A stretch of DNA of 64,000 nt from Linyphia triangularis (GCA_963978545.1 OZ021725.1:11237197-11301196); one strand, 5' to 3'. Shown: positions 1 through 11,235, counted from the first letter of the stretch. Notes: generated by a model from the letters alone, not told the origin. Made by a program: numbers and translations.

Positions 1-157
1 TCCGATTGCCACAAATGTGTCATAACTTACCACATAATGAGCATTTTTTTATTATTTGTTGACCCATTGCTTTTTAATTTTCAATGAAGGAGGGGGCAGA
101 CGATTTCAGATATCCGGATCGGAATACTTGCATCTTTTAAAAGGAAGTCATAGTAAA
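1..157. repeat. Pal-A palindromic family, central part of a broken copy
   Basis: This segment matches the middle of the Pal-A family whose fuller copies are at 11321, 15884, 27514 and 31067. Shared landmarks are the 'cataacttgcca' block, a T-rich run and the 'gcagacgattcagatatctgg' region. The copy runs off the left edge of the window. It is broken at about 150 by Pal-B, and Pal-A core sequence ('acgtcatcagtgacg') resumes near 2790. No coding potential was seen. Confidence 0.75.
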
Positions 158-342
158 GATCATCCCCCTATACTAGCTATGTTACAATCTTCTAGTCCAG
201 TGCATTTAGAAACTACTTTCTATAACCACCTAGAAATTTGGTGAGTAGTTACAAAAAAGATCTCTTAATGAAATGACATAAATTAAAAACTCGAAAATAG
301 CGTCTAATATATTGTATTTTATACTTGAAATCCTTAGTCAAT
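148..342. repeat. Pal-B palindromic repeat, left arm
   Basis: This is the left arm of an inverted-repeat family (landmarks 'tagtaaagatcat' and 'ccagtgcatttagaaactac'). The other copies are at 17900-19065, 31810-32165 and, as one arm, 32700-32800. The matching right arm of this copy is at 2633-2785. The two are separated by the hAT element at 343-2624, so Pal-B was here first. Confidence 0.75.
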
Positions 343-626
343 AAAAGGCGGCCCTAGGTTCATTTTTCAAGGGGGGGGGGGCATTTTAAACTTTAAGTTC
401 ATAAAATGTATTGTAATTGTAATAAACTAACTGCTGATTAAATGCTTGATTGCAATGATAAGTGTAGAATTTTCTAAATTAGTAATTTTCATTTGATGCA
501 GAATTAAAAAAGTTAATTTAAGCTTGAATTGCTCTCCTGAAAAATAAGAAAAGAGTAAAACAAAGAAATTACAAAAAAATAAAAATAGTTAATAATTGTT
601 TTACAATCACACTTCTTTATTCTTTG

Positions 627-1920
627 AAAGCCTAAAGAACAAAATCCAATTTCCTCTGCTTTGTTTTTGGCAAATCTGTCTATGACACAGCTCACATCAA
701 TGTTTATGTCTCTGTGAGTATGCCCAACAAGCAAAGTCCAGCTAAGTCCAGCTTTCTTCCCCCATTCTAGCTCGTCAAGCGTCGAAGGGTAGAGAAACTT
801 CTTTCAGCAGAGGCAACGCTAACTGGTAGTGTTGCCAGTGCTAGAAGTGTGGGTAGACGCGGGGTGACGCGTCCCCCTACCTTTTCAAGAAAATACCCAT
901 GCGTCCCGTCCCCCCCCACTTCCAAAACCACTGAAATCCATTCCCCCACTTTTAAAGGCATTGAATCCACCTAAAAACTACTAATGAAAAATGACATTAA
1001 CATTCAAATGTAGTGACACTGAAAAAAATTGATTTATTTTTATATTTGAAAACTTTAGAAATGTTTATGGTGTATATATCATATTATAAAATGGTATTGT
1101 ACTACATTCTATAACGATATAAGTATTTTTACTAATGAATGCAGTTACATTTCATCAACTTTTAACTTTGGAGGAACTTTCTTGTAAGCTACATTTCCAT
1201 TCTTGTTTCATAAAAAGACAAGCTATTTAAGAAAAAGAAAGAAGAAGAAGAAAAAAAAAAAAGCCTTTTTAGAATTCTTTATTCATTTAATTTCATAAAA
1301 GTATGCCCATTTATAAATATTATTTAAACCTAAATAAACAGTTATGTATATAACATTGCATTATTACTTAACTTTATTTCTTCCAAGTAAAACAACTAAG
1401 TCACCGAATATTCATTAAAATAACAATGAATTTTGAGCCCTCGTTTAATGTTAATGTTACGAAGTATATATATATATATATATATATATTTTTTAATAGT
1501 TAATATTTTTATTATAAGTTACGAAATTATAAAATTTATCGTTGTAGGAAGGGGGGGGGGAGGGCACTTGTCACCAAATTTTGGGAGTCCCCCCCACTTT
1601 TGTTTCACCACTTCTACCACTGAGTGTTGCCAAAATTTTAAGTAACTCATAAATAGTAGGATATGCATCTTTGTCACAAGCTCTCATTGCATCTATGGCA
1701 GAAGTGGGGAGCTTTTCTTCTTTTTTCCATTTCTCTCTCCATAGTGCTAGCTCACTTTCAATCAGAATAACACTCATTTGTGTCAGTCCTAAAATTGGTA
1801 TGAACTTCTTTAATAAGTTTTGAAGCTCGTTGCTTTCTGATTCTGTTGGCTTTTCCATATCGGGGGTTGGAATCAGTAATCGAAGGCCAAAACAATCCAA
1901 ATTTTCTTTTGGAAATCTTC
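627..1920 (-). pseudogene. hAT transposase C-terminal dimerisation region, interrupted
   Basis: Reading the minus strand, 1900 to about 1632 encodes a stretch ending in YPTIYELLKILATL. The sentence resumes at about 860-768 with LATLPVSVASAERSFSTLRR, the hallmark of the hAT C-terminal dimerisation domain. After a frame change, 734-640 encodes a segment with HTHRDINIDV and IDRFAK, the last conserved part of the domain. The gap between the first two pieces is the MITE at 836-1622, which cuts the LATL motif. A stop follows the RRL motif, and another frame is needed for the last piece, so the gene is dead. No N-terminal zinc finger or catalytic core was recognised upstream of 1920. Confidence 0.85.
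836..1622. mobile_element. hAT-type MITE inserted in the hAT transposase
   Basis: This is a 787-bp insertion with terminal inverted repeats CAGTGCTAGAAGTG (836-849) and CACTTCTACCACTG (1609-1622), one mismatch between them. It is flanked by a perfect 8-bp duplication AGTGTTGC (828-835, 1623-1630). The CAGTG start and 8-bp TSD are typical of hAT elements. It has no transposase, and it contains a short TA run near 1466 and ten Gs at 1551. A related fragment lies at 40868-40965 in reverse orientation. Confidence 0.92.
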
Positions 1921-2632
1921 CTATTAGGTCTTCAATTATATTATTGGTATGTAAACCGAGATTCTAAAATACTCTTCTGGTATTTGAGTATTTCTTTTTA
2001 GAGAAGTATTTAAAAATGCTCTCATGTTTTCTTTTTGAAGACATATTGTAGATATTCGTCACTAATTACTCGAGGTAAAATCATCACGAAATCTTTAAAC
2101 AACGAATAAAAGTGTTGCTAGTTCAACAGATATTTTCACAATAAATGGCCTGTCTAAACTAGTTATAACAATAACACAGTAACGATTCCATGCCCAAGTG
2201 ACAAAAGTCACACACTAGTCCAGACATCACGTGTTGAAAAATAATTACCCTCGGCGCCATGGTTGCTTAGAAGAGCATGGTTGTTCCAAAAAGGGGCAGA
2301 TGCCCCCGGGAAAAAGGAAATCGTCGTTTAGGAGGGGGATGGTCACTACCTGAGTACTTGTGTCTTGTGTTGTGTACCGCGTATTGTAGCGTGTGTTGTG
2401 TACGTAAATACATTTAAATACAGGTTTTTTTTCTGAGGAGGGGGGGGGGGATAATTCTTTGTACTGTAAAGAAAAAATTTACGTTAATGAAAATGTGCTT
2501 AAAAATCTGTATTTCACCGTTTTTTAAACTGGAGATTCTCAAAGAGTTTGGGATATTCGAAAGGGCTAGGGAGGAAGAGGGAACCCTTCAAGGTTGCCCC
2601 CCCCCCCCCTTGAAGCCGCCAATGTAGTCAAT

Positions 2633-2785
2633 CCTTAGGCTTCACCTGGTTTTGTCTATTGCTATTTTAATTTTAATTTATATTTATAATTGAAATGCAA
2701 TGAAAACCATTTATGTCATTTCATTAGGTGATTACCTACTCACCTAATTTCAAAGTTTCATAGAAAGTAGTTTCGAAATGCGCTT
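2633..2785. repeat. Pal-B palindromic repeat, right arm
   Basis: This is the reverse-complement counterpart of 148-342, resuming immediately after the TAGTCAAT duplication of the hAT element. It contains 'catttatgtcatttcatta' and 'agaaagtagtttc', as in the other Pal-B right arms. It ends near a short remnant of Pal-A core at about 2790-2835. Confidence 0.7.
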
Positions 2786-2835
2786 GTCTAATATTACGTC
2801 ATCAGTGACGAAATATTTCTCTTGGCTTAGTTATT

Positions 2836-3519
2836 TCTATTTAACTTTATAACTTAATAAAACTTAAATAATTAATAGTTGAATAGTTATACAAATAGTT
2901 TTTTTTTTTACTTGAATAAAAAGAATATTGATCACAGTAAAAAAAAACATTGTATTTCTTTTTTTATTTAAATTATCAAATTTAAAATTTACATTATACC
3001 CTTTCCAAATACACTCTGTAAAAGTTAAAAGAATTATTTCTCGCCGACTTTGAAGTTACCATTTTTTTCTTCTTTTCAAAAAATACCCTGAGCAAAAAAC
3101 ACTCCTAAATCAACACAAATGTTCTATTCTTCCCCACGAAAGCTACTGACCTCTGTTTTTATGCAAAGTTCGCATAACTGCTGCCAGATGACCGTATTCA
3201 TCAACTGTCATATGTTGCAGACGATTTCAAACAGTCGTTCGTCATTTTTTTTAAAATGCAAGCAGTAAATACCAACGTATCTGCTCTACTTTAAAAAGGC
3301 ACGTGCAAAAACAAAATATGATACATGATTAGCTATAAAACTCTATATTCTTAGACACTATTTAGACAAAACTTGATTTATTTGATGATTTATTTAGTTG
3401 ATGAATGATTATGTTGCTTTTCCCATAATTCGTTAACTTTAGACTGCAAGATTTCTCATGGAGTTGAATGCACTTTGAAATTAAAGCTGTTTATAACTTT
3501 CATATCTGACGTCAGTTAA
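2836..3519. other. AT-rich spacer, no feature recognised
   Basis: This is low-complexity, AT-rich sequence with several A or T runs. No open frame longer than about 60 codons, no RNA gene and no family shared with other parts of the window was recognised. Confidence 0.5.
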
Positions 3520-3700
3520 CCCTTTATTAGTATGTTTGTCGATGGCCTAATTAACCTCTTTGCCGTCATCCTATCGGGCTGAAACTTGGCAGATAGGTTC
3601 GATGGCGATCACAATACATTCTATCAAATTTTGGGGCTGTTACTGTCACTAAAAGGTCGCTTTTACAGAATACTTATAAACCAACTTGCCGTAATCCAAT
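3520..3700 (+). repeat. Rep-V dispersed repeat
   Basis: The core reads 'ggctgaaacttggcagatagg' near 3578 and is followed by 'actaaaaggtcgctttta'. The same sentence recurs near 9660 and 21700 on this strand, and near 29760-30000 and 32455-32695 on the opposite strand. At least five loci are present. No coding potential or ends were found, so its class is unknown. Confidence 0.6.
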
Positions 3701-3919
3701 AGCATTAAAATGACATGAACCGTTCATTGTTGAAACTCTTTCTTGTTGGCAAAATTTTTTTTTAATGAATAAATAATAGAATTACTTTAATCAGAATAAA
3801 TAAATAATATAAAGATATCATTTCGCCCTTGCTCCAAAAATCTGTAAAAATGTGTTTATCCAATATGAAATATTACGTAAAAAGGACATTTTGGAATGTT
3901 CTAAAGAAAAGAAAGAAAA

Positions 3920-4105
3920 AAAAAGCCGACCAAACGGTATAGTGGTTAGCGTGCTAGCTTCTAGACCGCGAGGTTGCGAGTTCGAGTCCCATGTTAGGCA
4001 TGGGTGCTTGTAAGTGTATGTTGGCTTGTCTAATGACGAATGTTTCGGCGCATTATAGCCCTCGTGTTACTGACGGCGCCAGATAATCTGAAAACAACCA
4101 ATCGG
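3920..4105 (+). mobile_element. tRNA-derived SINE
   Basis: The head (about 3925-3995) resembles a tRNA. It has an A-box-like TATAGTGGTTAGCG near 3939 and a B box GAGTTCGAGTCCC at 3978-3990, which together form an internal RNA polymerase III promoter. A tRNA-unrelated body follows to about 4103 (landmark GGCGCATTATAGCCCTCGTG). A purine-rich AAGAAAGAAAA occurs on both sides (about 3909 and 4106) and may be the target duplication. An antisense copy is at 44661-44834 and a truncated one at 55860-55921, so this is a dispersed retroposon and not a lone tRNA gene. Confidence 0.85.
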
Positions 4106-4506
4106 AAGAAAGAAAATCCCATAAAAATTAGAAGTAAACGCAATATTTGTAAGCATACTGACATTATCCACCCCACTCTCTTAAATGAGAATCCAGTCAG
4201 TGTAGCAACTCTTTTGGGCCAATTCATAAAAAGTATGTATTTTAAAGTATTTTATGAGATTGGAATATGGTAATTTTGTTATAATAGGATTACTGGCATA
4301 GGCTCTTTATTTTTAATGAATATTGTCCACAGTTATTAAAAATTACTTCCTTTATTTTACTGCAAAATCATAAAAGTATATGTTTAAAATAATGTTTGAT
4401 ACTGAAATAAATTATTTTTAATGTTGAATTAACTGAGTAGTGTTCTTACTTTTTCAATAAAATGTTTCTAAACTAAGTTTACACAAAATAAACATAACTA
4501 TATAAG

Positions 4507-5265
4507 CATAGGCGCCCCCAGAAATATTTGCAAGGGGGTACAAGACTAGATTTTTATCAAAATCGTTAATTTTTTTAGAAACGTTAATTAATAATTATGC
4601 ATTATAAATTATACACTTTGAGAATAGTTTAAATTCATGCTATATATATTTATGGGCGCAACACTGTCAAAGAGTAAAAAAATACAAAATAGTAAAAATA
4701 TTAAAATATATATTTTTAACGATTTTTTCATTGCCCAACTAGATAGCACGGCCTTTAAGAGACAGTGTTTAGAATAGAGGAACTCAAAGATGCAAAAATA
4801 CAGAAGAGTAACACTTTTTTTATTTCTTCCAAGTTTCAGATATAATGAAAAAAAAAAAAAAATTCCAAAATGAAACACGAAGACAGTATTGGGATATGTT
4901 CAATTGAATTCTAAAAATAGATTTCAAGATATATATATATATAATATATCTGATAACTTCAAACACAAAACATTTTCCTAGAACTACACAGGAAATGAGT
5001 ATACAATAAAAGGAATAAACAATTCTACTTGTCAGCCTCTAATAATCATAGACTACAAGCACCAGAAAATCTTCACACAAGTAACTATAACAAAAGACTA
5101 AATTAATATAGGAAAAAATGCTCATTGTAACATAAAAGTATAAACGGCATATCTGCTTTTTTTATCTTAGAATTTACATCTTTTCCCTAATTTTTTTTTT
5201 TAATTTTCAAGAGCCAGGGGGGGGGGGCAAGTGCACCTCCTTGCACCCTCCTGGGGGCACCCATG
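4507..5265. mobile_element. Non-autonomous DNA transposon with 8-bp duplication (family hN1)
   Basis: This is a 759-bp element with terminal inverted repeats CATAGGCGCCCCCAG and CTGGGGGCACCCATG. It is flanked by a perfect 8-bp duplication TATATAAG (4499-4506, 5266-5273). The size of the duplication suggests hAT or a related superfamily. No transposase is encoded. Eleven Gs lie at 5217-5227, just inside the right end. A second copy in the opposite orientation is at 24791-25569, and scrambled pieces lie inside the element at 53941-55732. Confidence 0.88.
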
Positions 5266-5436
5266 TATATAAGTCAAAAGATTGAACAAAAATAAATTAT
5301 TGCATGGTACGAAAGTAAGTTTTATATTTTTATTAGTAGCGTCTAGAAATCTTGAGCCAAACCTTCTATCCAGTTTATCTACCGGATCCCCGTACTAAAA
5401 GTCAAAAGTTGGCGCCTATGACAGAAAATGATCTTT

Positions 5437-5545
5437 ACTATATTAAACTCCACCATAACTTAACATCACTTATAGACGGTAGATCCTCACCGGGCTCATA
5501 GGAAATTCATCCATTTTGGCGGCGTGGAGGCAAAGATACTATAAT
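5437..5545. repeat. Pal-C hairpin family, left half only
   Basis: It matches the left arm of the full Pal-C copy at 6145-6387 (landmarks 'gacggtagatc', 'ctcatagg', 'atccattttggcgg'). The second arm is missing, so this is a half copy. Confidence 0.65.
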
Positions 5546-6144
5546 AACCCTTCGGGTAAAAGATGGCAAGCTCCCATAGAGATAATGTAAAATAATTGAG
5601 AGCACATGACGTCATTGCAGGGTTTCTACTTTGGCAAGCTTATCGCTCTTTTTGGTTTCACTTGGCGATTAAATTTTATGGTTTCCTAGAAATCTTTTAT
5701 CCAAAAAAAAAGAACAAATCTGCCTTGCTCATTAAACTTTCACTTGAAAAATTTACCCATTCAACCAAATTTATGTTAATTTATATTTTTAGCTAAAATA
5801 ATTGAATACTCTTTTAAACAATATTATATTATATTGAACCACTATAGCAAAAGTTCCATCCTGTAGTGAAATACGAATACTAATATTAGATTTGAGATTT
5901 TTACAGCATATTCCAGTAATGGTGAACTTTTGTTAAGTTTTCGTAAGAAATATGAACATCAAGAATTAACAAAATTTCTAATTACAAAATTATTGAAACA
6001 CATTCCAGAAGAAAATGTTTTTCGATAAAGTTTCCATGCATTCTTTGAAGTAGTACATTAGAAAACCAAAAAATATCTAGTTATTGAGTGCAAGAATTTA
6101 AAAATGAATTGCAACTGCAAAACCCGATATCATTTAGCATGTAC

Positions 6145-6387
6145 TATACTAAACTTCAACTTAAATTGACATCACTAGACGATAGATCTTCACCGTGCTC
6201 ATAGGTAATTAATCCATTTTAGCGGAGTGAAGACATAATTCTCGCCAAACCACAACCCTGTAGAGAACAAAAAGCTATAAGGTTTGGCGAGAATTATGTC
6301 TTCACTCCGCTAAAATGGATTAAATGCCTATGAGCACGGTGAAGATGTATCATCTAGTGATGTCAAATTAAGTTGGAGTTTAGTATA
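6145..6387. repeat. Pal-C foldback hairpin, complete
   Basis: Two arms of about 100 bases (6145-6253 and about 6288-6387) are inverted copies of one another with few mismatches, around a spacer of about 35 bases. The ends read TATACTAAAC and GTTTAGTATA, consistent with a TA target. A transcript would fold into a long stem. It has no coding capacity, so it is a foldback MITE. Related halves lie at 5437-5545 and 7070-7682. Confidence 0.85.
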
Positions 6388-7069
6388 CTTTAGAAGAATT
6401 TACTAACAGTTGATAATTATTATCTAGTTTTATTAAGTCATCACATAAAAAAAAAACGCAATGGTAATTGAAATTGGTGTCAAATTTCAAAAAATTATAA
6501 TAAGCACATAATTGGGTGCATTTAAATGATAAACATTCTTTCAAGCAATGTCAAAGTAAGAAAAAAGAAAAGTTCATGAAAAAAAACAGATACAAAAAAA
6601 CCTCTATATTAACATAAACTAACCTGCGGAATGATACGAACAAATAAAAACAAACGATTAAGAACACAAACCATCAAGTTTAATTATACTGCAAAAAATG
6701 CCCTTCGCTTAAAATTCTCTAACGAAAATTTTATAATCTCCAGAACATTACTGAAATTTATTGTGCACAAAAGCGAACAATTTGAACGAACTGGAATAAA
6801 TAATACATTACTTTGCAAAGTAGAATCCTCCATTTTTGTTCTGCTATTTTAATCTCCCACAAATTTTACGAAATAAATCTGATGTTCTAATTTGTTTTTT
6901 AAAAAGCACCATCGCCAAGGTAAGAATAACGCTCTGCGCATGTCTAGAAATCGGAGCAATATGGCGGAAGTTTTGTGCTCTCAACTTGGAAAATCCGCGA
7001 GATGGCAGCACTTACGCTTCGGCGAAGCTTGCCTTCTTAAGAGTTATAAGTTCTTTGGTGAAGGCACGC

Positions 7070-7682
7070 TGGGAAGCTCAGTACAGTAACCCTGTAGAGA
7101 AGAAAAGACTATTCCGGTTTGGCGAGCATTATGCCTTCACGCCGCCAAAATGGATGAATTTCCTATGAGCTCGGTGAATATTGTTATGAATTTTTCCACT
7201 GAGGCAATGATGGCACAGTTTTTAAGATGAAAACTACCATTTATTCACTTCAGAAAACTCACAGAATTTATTCAAAGGCGACAGTGTAACCACTCTTAAG
7301 CTTCAACACAAGCTTCAACAACAACAGCTTCGAATACAGCGATTATACAAGCTCACTACAATAGGTAAACAAAGCGAACAGCTTTCATCGAAGTCCGAAG
7401 TCAATCTGAATCTTTCCCGATCTCCGGTCTTTATATAGCAGGCGCGTGAGAACATTCCCGAAATTTCCAGCCAATTCATCGAAAAAGAAACATCTCGAAA
7501 TTCCTCGACTGCTTTAGGTGTTGCCACCTTTTTCTAACCTGTATAATCGCTGTTAATAAATAAAATAAGATAAATTACAATAGAATTTTAAAATAATACC
7601 TCACTATTTACACTATATACAGACAATTTGTGCAACAATATCTACCGTCTAATGATGTAAAGTTCAGGTAGTGTTTAGTATA
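7070..7682. repeat. Pal-C copy split by a solo LTR
   Basis: Positions 7085-7181 match the central and right-arm part of Pal-C ('ggtttggcgag', 'cgccaaaatgga'). The arm continues after the solo LTR (7182-7637) at 7638-7682, ending with GTTTAGTATA. The duplicated ATAT at the junctions shows the LTR inserted into an existing Pal-C copy. Confidence 0.75.
7182..7637 (-). mobile_element. Solo LTR, family LTR-B
   Basis: This 456-bp sequence begins TGTTATGAATTTTTCC and ends GTGCAACA, with a perfect 4-bp duplication ATAT (7178-7181, 7638-7641). TG..CA ends, a 4-bp TSD and no internal region make it a solo LTR of a Ty3/Gypsy-like element. In the minus orientation there is a TATATAAAG box (about 7430) and a downstream AATAAA, so transcription is inferred leftward. 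Other copies lie at 20029-20493 and 25823-27011. Short open frames inside are incidental. Confidence 0.88.
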
Positions 7683-7689
7683 GGTCTTT

Positions 7690-8108
7690 TTTTTTAATAC
7701 CTAGTTTGAAAGTTACATGCTTCCACCAAGAATATCTCCAGAGCCACTATTTACTGTTCCAAGTAGCCATATCCGATGGTCAATATCGGCCTATCCGCGA
7801 TGTGGACAATTGTAGATTGGCCGTTGCTAAAGGTCTTGGACAATCTCCTAGGTTGAAATATACTGGAAGATCTTGTCATGAATATTAACCAGATGACCAC
7901 GCTACTTGAGAAGGACTTCACTGTCTTGCCTTGGTGGAAGAGGGAGAGACCGTCTTGGGTTCCGATCAGGAAAGACGCAGGCCTTTGAGCTGCGATTGTA
8001 TTCGCCTTTTGGCTTGGAAAATGTTTAGGCACAGGCCCAACATTTTGCAAAACTAAACAAGTTGAGGAATTGTAAATAAACGTTGTTTGTTGTTACTACA
8101 ACGTGGTA
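7690..8108. other. Unassigned spacer
   Basis: This is moderately complex sequence with overlapping short frames on both strands (7706-7888 plus, 7751-8050 minus). Neither resembles a known domain, and no repeat family or RNA motif was recognised. Confidence 0.4.
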
Positions 8109-8664
8109 CAATGGACAATTCCCGCAATTTTTTTAAAAAACGAGTGAAATTAGTTTATATTTATGAAGAATTTCTTTCTGATTCCAAATATTTAAACAAA
8201 AGTTCTTTAAAAAAAAATTACTTATTTAAATATTAAGAAAAGAAAATGCCACAAAACCGAGCCAAAACCAGTCCGATCAAAACACACAACAAAATTCGTG
8301 ACGAAAAGAGACCTTAATGTTTCTATGGTTATCGTGAGGTTTCTGCTAAATTGTTGGCGTTGAAAGAGTTGGCGTTTGTAGACCATTGCCACATTCCGAA
8401 CAGGTTGGCGTGATTTGCGAAAAACTTTCAAGTCTGGTTTTCGCTGCTGCATTTCAAGCCAAGATGTTTGCGAAGCCGTGACGTCATATTCAATGCCAGC
8501 GAAATGAGTCGTTTTCTCGCCAACATTTAACAAGGTAATTTTAATCGCAAATTAAAAAAAAGAAAAAGAAAAAGCGCATTGAGCAGACATCTTTGTGTTT
8601 ATGACCTTTTCAAAACATTTAGAATTGAATAAAAAAAATAAAAAAATGCAGGAATTGTCCATTG
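8109..8664. mobile_element. Rep-W inverted-repeat element
   Basis: The interval is bounded by inverted ends CAATGGACAATTCCCGCA (8109) and TGCAGGAATTGTCCATTG (to 8664). Its right 270 bases recur at 39115-39364. The ends mark it as a MITE-like element of about 556 bp. No clear target duplication was seen and no protein is encoded. LTR-A begins 22 bases downstream. Confidence 0.65.
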
Positions 8665-8686
8665 CTCTTTTAGATTTTTAAGATAG

Positions 8687-9399
8687 TGTTACGAATTTCT
8701 GTATATTTGTAAATATTTCGTAGCATTAATTATGTAAAACGATAAATTTATGTACATTTCGCATAAGGCAGTGCAATAGTTTGCTTTCCTGCAATGTGTC
8801 TCTTAATGCTTGAAAACGAGTTTTACAGAGATAATGCTGGGAAGCGAGTTTACAAAGAGCAGGTCATTTAGCATTATAGTAATGGCAATCTCGCCAAATT
8901 GGCGAGATAGATCCATGTTGGCGATGGTTTTGGCAACTAATTTTTTTACGCGAATTCGCCAAATGTCACCAAACTTGGCAACCATTTGGCGACATTTTCG
9001 GTCCCCATGTACATGTATAGGACTTTTCGACTATGATCTGGAAAGTTCTCCAAATTTCTATCTCTAGAAGATTCACGAAGTATTGACTTTCCTTATATAA
9101 GGCCGGCCGTGAGTGGAGTTATCTAGTCAGTTAGTTAGTTAGTTGACTGGAGTTACTGAGTTAGCTGTCTCTCAGCGAGCATTTAGAGAGTTCCGAAAGT
9201 GAACTGTATTGCATTGTCTTTTGTGGCGATTTGTAGCAGTTGTGTTGTCGAGTTTTTAACTGATGTTTTGTGCTCTATTGTTGTGTATAGAGCTGTATTG
9301 AGTCTACTAGAACGAGAAGTTCTGGAGTTATATCGGAATAAATTTCTGCAAGTTTTGATCTGCTTTGGCTTCAAGTCTTTCGAACTCATCCAAGCAACA
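8687..9399 (+). mobile_element. Solo LTR, family LTR-A
   Basis: It starts TGTTACGAATTTCTG and ends AAGCAACA. The 4-bp flanks are ATAG and ATGG, a likely decayed duplication. A TATATAAGG promoter box lies near 9094, followed by a stretch of TAGT-rich repeats and then GGAATAAAT near 9336, consistent with U3-R-U5 in the plus direction. The matching copies at 18141 and 19165 fix the ends. No internal retrotransposon sequence is attached. Confidence 0.85.
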
Positions 9400-10579
9400 A
9401 TGGATTAAGGAAAATCCATCACAGATTTGAAATGTTGATGCAGAATATTAAAATTGAAATATAGTGTTATAAGAGAGGACGGGGGAGAGGGGGGGGGGAT
9501 TTGTTTTGTGGTGGTTTGGCAAGTTTCAGTTTTGTAAAAAATCGTGTATTTTGGAACGATGATGAACTGGCTTATCTTCCTATAACCACTGCTTCCAACA
9601 TTGGCCAATACCGCGGCGCTATCTGGGTAAGACCCCGTTTATTGCAGCTTCGGTTTTCCACTTGCCGTCATCTAATCGAGCTGAAACTTGACAGACAGCT
9701 GATGGCAGTGCAATCTATCAAGATTTCGGGGTGTCACAAAAAGGTCGATTTTATTCACTCTTCTATTGCAGTTTCTAAGGGCTAATAAACTCACTTGTCG
9801 TCATCTAATCGAGCTCAAACTTGGAAGTGAGATTCGTTGTCAATGACAATGCTTTCTTTCAATTTTTTTTTTTGGGGGGGGGGGAGGTTTTTTTTTTTTT
9901 TACGGAAATAAATAATCGATGGCTTTCTTTGTAGTAGTCACACGCTATGAAAAATCGATCTGAGCTTAAAATCACGTAAATAAGTTGCAATTTCGCACGA
10001 AAAGTTATAATACCTATAAAAGATTCACATTCGAAACTTTTTTCTTTTAATTTAAAATCGTCCGCGATTTATCGAAAGACAAACAATAAACAGCCGAGAA
10101 TGGAGTTAAAATTGCCTCCTAATTTCAAAATGTTGAGAACTACAGGTTTTTTTTTTCCCCCAGTTACATATCTCAATAGGAATTTCAGCTGCCAAATATA
10201 CAAGCACATGGAAGCAATAAAGCCAAGAAGTAGTATCCAGAATCATTATTAGGTCCACCGAAGAAATAATTCAAACCTCAATCTATGGAGATAAATTCAA
10301 CGCTCCATTTAAAAGCGGGAGATAGAACAAGACTATTAGGGAACGATAAATCATTGAAAGATAAATTATGGAATGATAAATTGAGCAACTTCAGCTAAAA
10401 ACGAGCGTCATATGTCTGCATTATTTTCCTCATTTTGAAGATTGCCAGGAATCGTTTTTGATGGACGATATATTTAAACTTTTTTCGGTTTCCGCAGACG
10501 ATTTTTTTTTTTTTTTTTTTTTAATATTTTTTTCCATACTAGGCGACAAAAAAAGACTTGCGAGGTTTTTAGAGTTAGA
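9400..10579 (+). other. Spacer with a Rep-V copy (about 9655-9880)
   Basis: Positions 9655-9880 contain two consecutive Rep-V cores ('catctaatcgagct' at about 9668 and 9803), as if duplicated. The rest is AT-rich sequence with G runs at 9489 (10) and 9874 (11) and long T runs. Nothing coding was recognised. Confidence 0.5.
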
Positions 10580-11235
10580 TTGAGAAGCTACTGTAAGTAT
10601 AGGTACGCAATCGAACATCATTCTGAATTTCTTATTGAATGCCAAGACATGCTAGTATATTACGAATCCACTGGTCTGCCTTGCCAAAAATGGCCTAAGC
10701 GGTCCTAAAATAGTTTTTGAATTATTTGAATTAAATCAGATTGGATTATAATGTCATAACTTGCTTAGTATGTCATAACTTGCTACAAAGTGAACAAATT
10801 TATTCGTCTGGTAACCCAGGACACTTTGATTTTCACTAAAGAAAGGCGCAGACGATTTCTGATCTATGGCTCGGAAAACTTGCATATTATAAATGTAAGC
10901 CAAATTGGCGACATCAGTTACGTCATCAGTGATGTAATATTTATTTCCAAATTGACTCACTTTTAAAATATGCTAGTAAGCAATCGCCAGATATCTGAAT
11001 TGTTTGCAACCTTCTTAATTGAAGATAAAAGAACGATGTTTTAACAAACAAAAAAGAATGCTCTTTGTTTGGCTGGTTATGCCACATTTGGCAGTCAGAT
11101 TTAGTGCTACTCATTCGAAGGCGATTTTGACCAGTTTCGGCCATTTTCTGCCCGGTAGACCAGTGGATTCGTAATCTACCACTTTTTCTCCACATTCTAT
11201 AAGAAATTCAGAATGATGTTTGATGACCTGAATTT
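10580..11235. repeat. Pal-A copy
   Basis: A diverged full-length Pal-A. It starts near 'cgaacatcattctgaatttc' (10611), passes a central 'cagttacgtcatcagtgatg' (about 10915) and ends with the inverse sentence 'agaatgatgtttgatg' (about 11210). The two halves are inverted copies of each other. Confidence 0.75.

Larger units (their letters stand above)
343..2624 (-). mobile_element. Defective hAT DNA transposon with 8-bp target duplication
   Basis: The interval is flanked by a perfect 8-bp direct repeat TAGTCAAT (335-342 and 2625-2632), the size typical of hAT insertions. Its ends are weak inverted repeats sharing GGCGGC and then TTCAAGGGGG (with a spacer on the left). Inside, on the minus strand, lies the C-terminal part of a hAT transposase. 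The rest is decayed and non-coding. G/C homopolymers of 11, 11 and 13 bases lie near 371, 2440 and 2597. The element sits in the middle of a Pal-B copy. The TSD and transposase are seen directly; full ends are inferred. Confidence 0.8.

Noticed and set aside
3925..3995. A tRNA gene
   Set aside because: A and B boxes are present, but the sequence continues into a body shared with two other loci. It is better explained as a SINE head.
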